Positions 35,784 through 36,562 of a DNA stretch of 36,562 nucleotides are shown here, one piece after another. Within the stretch, counting starts at the first letter, position 1, and every line of letters begins with the position of its first letter. The position numbers and the translations under genes were made by a program. This stretch comes from Candidatus Omnitrophota bacterium (GTDB lineage: Bacteria; Omnitrophota; Gorgyraeia; Duberdicusellales; 4484-171), in the NCBI GenBank assembly GCA_023134705.1, contig JAGLUN010000053.1, forward strand, positions 1-36,562, read 5' to 3'. The notes beneath the pieces are model-generated. The model made no database searches and was not told the DNA's origin. It saw only the letters and a program-made list of their open reading frames with translations.

Positions 35784-36562
35784 GAAATATTTGATTTTTA
35801 AGGCAGGCATAATTTTTGCCTGCCTTATTTTTTTTACCGGGGCAGGGCCTAAAAAAGTAACCATAAAGAGGACGGGGAAGGGAGGTTATATCCTTCGGAT
35901 TAACCGTAAACCTTTTATTGTAAAGGGAGTTATTTATAATCCTACTCCGGTTGGTGAAGGATACGACTATGATTTTTTTTCTGACCCCAATAAGCCCTGG
36001 CTTGAGGATGGGAAACTGATGAAGGAGATGGGAGTAAATACGGTGAGGATTTATTCCTGTTCCGAAGATTTGACGAAAGTTAAAGAGTTTATAAAAGATA
36101 TGTATGAGAGATTCGGTATTTATACTATCATAGGAGATTGGCTGGGATTGTGGGAACACCCCGGGCCTAATTATGCTGATGAAGAATTCCGGCAGAGGAC
36201 TAAAGAGTCTATTTTAAGAAAGGTAAAAGCGCTAAAAGATCAGGAAGGCCTTCTTATGTGGATTTTGGGCAATGAGAATAATTATACCTTTTCCGGAGGA
36301 ATTGTTTTTTGGACTTCTCCTCAAGTAGAGAAAATTGAGAATTTACAAAAACGGATATTTAAAAAAGCCGAGATTTACTATTGTTTCGTGGATGAAATCG
36401 CGAGGGATATTAAAAAGATCGACCGCCATCATCCAATAGCTTTAGGCAACGGAGAAATAAGTATGTTAAATGTCGCGGCTCCTATATGTAAAAATGTCGA
36501 TGCTTTAGCGATAATTTGTTACCGGGGTAAACGTTTAGGAAATTTTTTTGAAAATGTGAGGT
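35773..36562 (+). CDS. Second GH2/GH5-like glycosidase, cut by window end (paralogue of 31738..34485 C-terminus)
   Basis: Own translation (not in ORF track): MRNKKYLIFKAGIIFACLIFFTGAGPKK...LRINRKPFIVKGVIYNPTPVGEG...MKEMGVNTVRIYS...LMWILGNENNYT... Confidence 0.78.
   Translation, partial: MRNKKYLIFKAGIIFACLIFFTGAGPKKVTIKRTGKGGYILRINRKPFIVKGVIYNPTPVGEGYDYDFFSDPNKPWLEDGKLMKEMGVNTVRIYSCSEDLTKVKEFIKDMYERFGIYTIIGDWLGLWEHPGPNYADEEFRQRTKESILRKVKALKDQEGLLMWILGNENNYTFSGGIVFWTSPQVEKIENLQKRIFKKAEIYYCFVDEIARDIKKIDRHHPIALGNGEISMLNVAAPICKNVDALAIICYRGKRLGNFFENVR
35799..35835 (+). terminator. Perfect intrinsic terminator hairpin inside the start of the next ORF
   Basis: TAAGGCAGGCA - TAATTTT - TGCCTGCCTTA followed by TTTTTTTT. 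Confidence 0.85.

Noticed and set aside
220-36159. Antisense ORFs listed in the track (e.g. 6521..7057 -, 20474..20869 -, 25881..26243 -, 33175..33636 -)
   Set aside because: They lie opposite well-supported genes, have low-complexity or unlikely compositions, and show no family motifs; probable shadow ORFs.
1-36562. CRISPR arrays, tRNA or rRNA genes
   Set aside because: No regularly spaced identical repeats and no rRNA or cloverleaf-like CCA-ended segment noticed by eye; tRNAscan and Infernal were not available.

Overview
The window reads as a chromosomal segment of an AT-rich, probably Gram-negative uncultured bacterium. Gene content and order look like Omnitrophota or a related group, but that is inference only. 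Most genes are recognisable housekeeping or accessory blocks: pilMNOPQ with ExeA- and GspB-like genes, a nucleoside phosphorylase-like gene, rlmN, a PflA-like radical SAM gene, a RAYT/IS200-like transposase unit, an NSUN/RsmB-like methyltransferase, HU, an archaeal-type methyltransferase, a GH94-like phosphorylase, ispH, a thioredoxin-CcdA fusion, a radical SAM plus NIL-domain pair, rplU-obg-proB-proA-nadD without rpmA, a phosphohexomutase, plsC-rpsA-tyrS, a PilZ gene, and a secreted carbohydrate-degradation locus (CUT1 ABC transporter, a chimeric glycosidase, a double-module CBM-like protein, and a second glycosidase cut by the window end). The best leads are: (1) an about 989-bp RAYT element bounded by perfect 11-bp inverted ends and by structured 42-nt hairpin repeats, one of which encodes the transposase's own C-terminus and stop codon, with a third copy and a half-copy beside a RAYT remnant; (2) the 28.7-36.5 kb glycan locus, with a repeat-derived signal peptide, a tandemly duplicated domain I do not recognise, Ca-loop-like insertions inside a glycosidase, a cre/LacI-like operator on a strong promoter, and a perfect intrinsic terminator inside the signal-peptide codons of the next glycosidase; (3) a divergent Obg with an altered G3 motif next to rplU with rpmA missing, and a predicted leaderless rplU promoter. 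I saw no CRISPR array, rRNA or tRNA gene, but I could not run any search.
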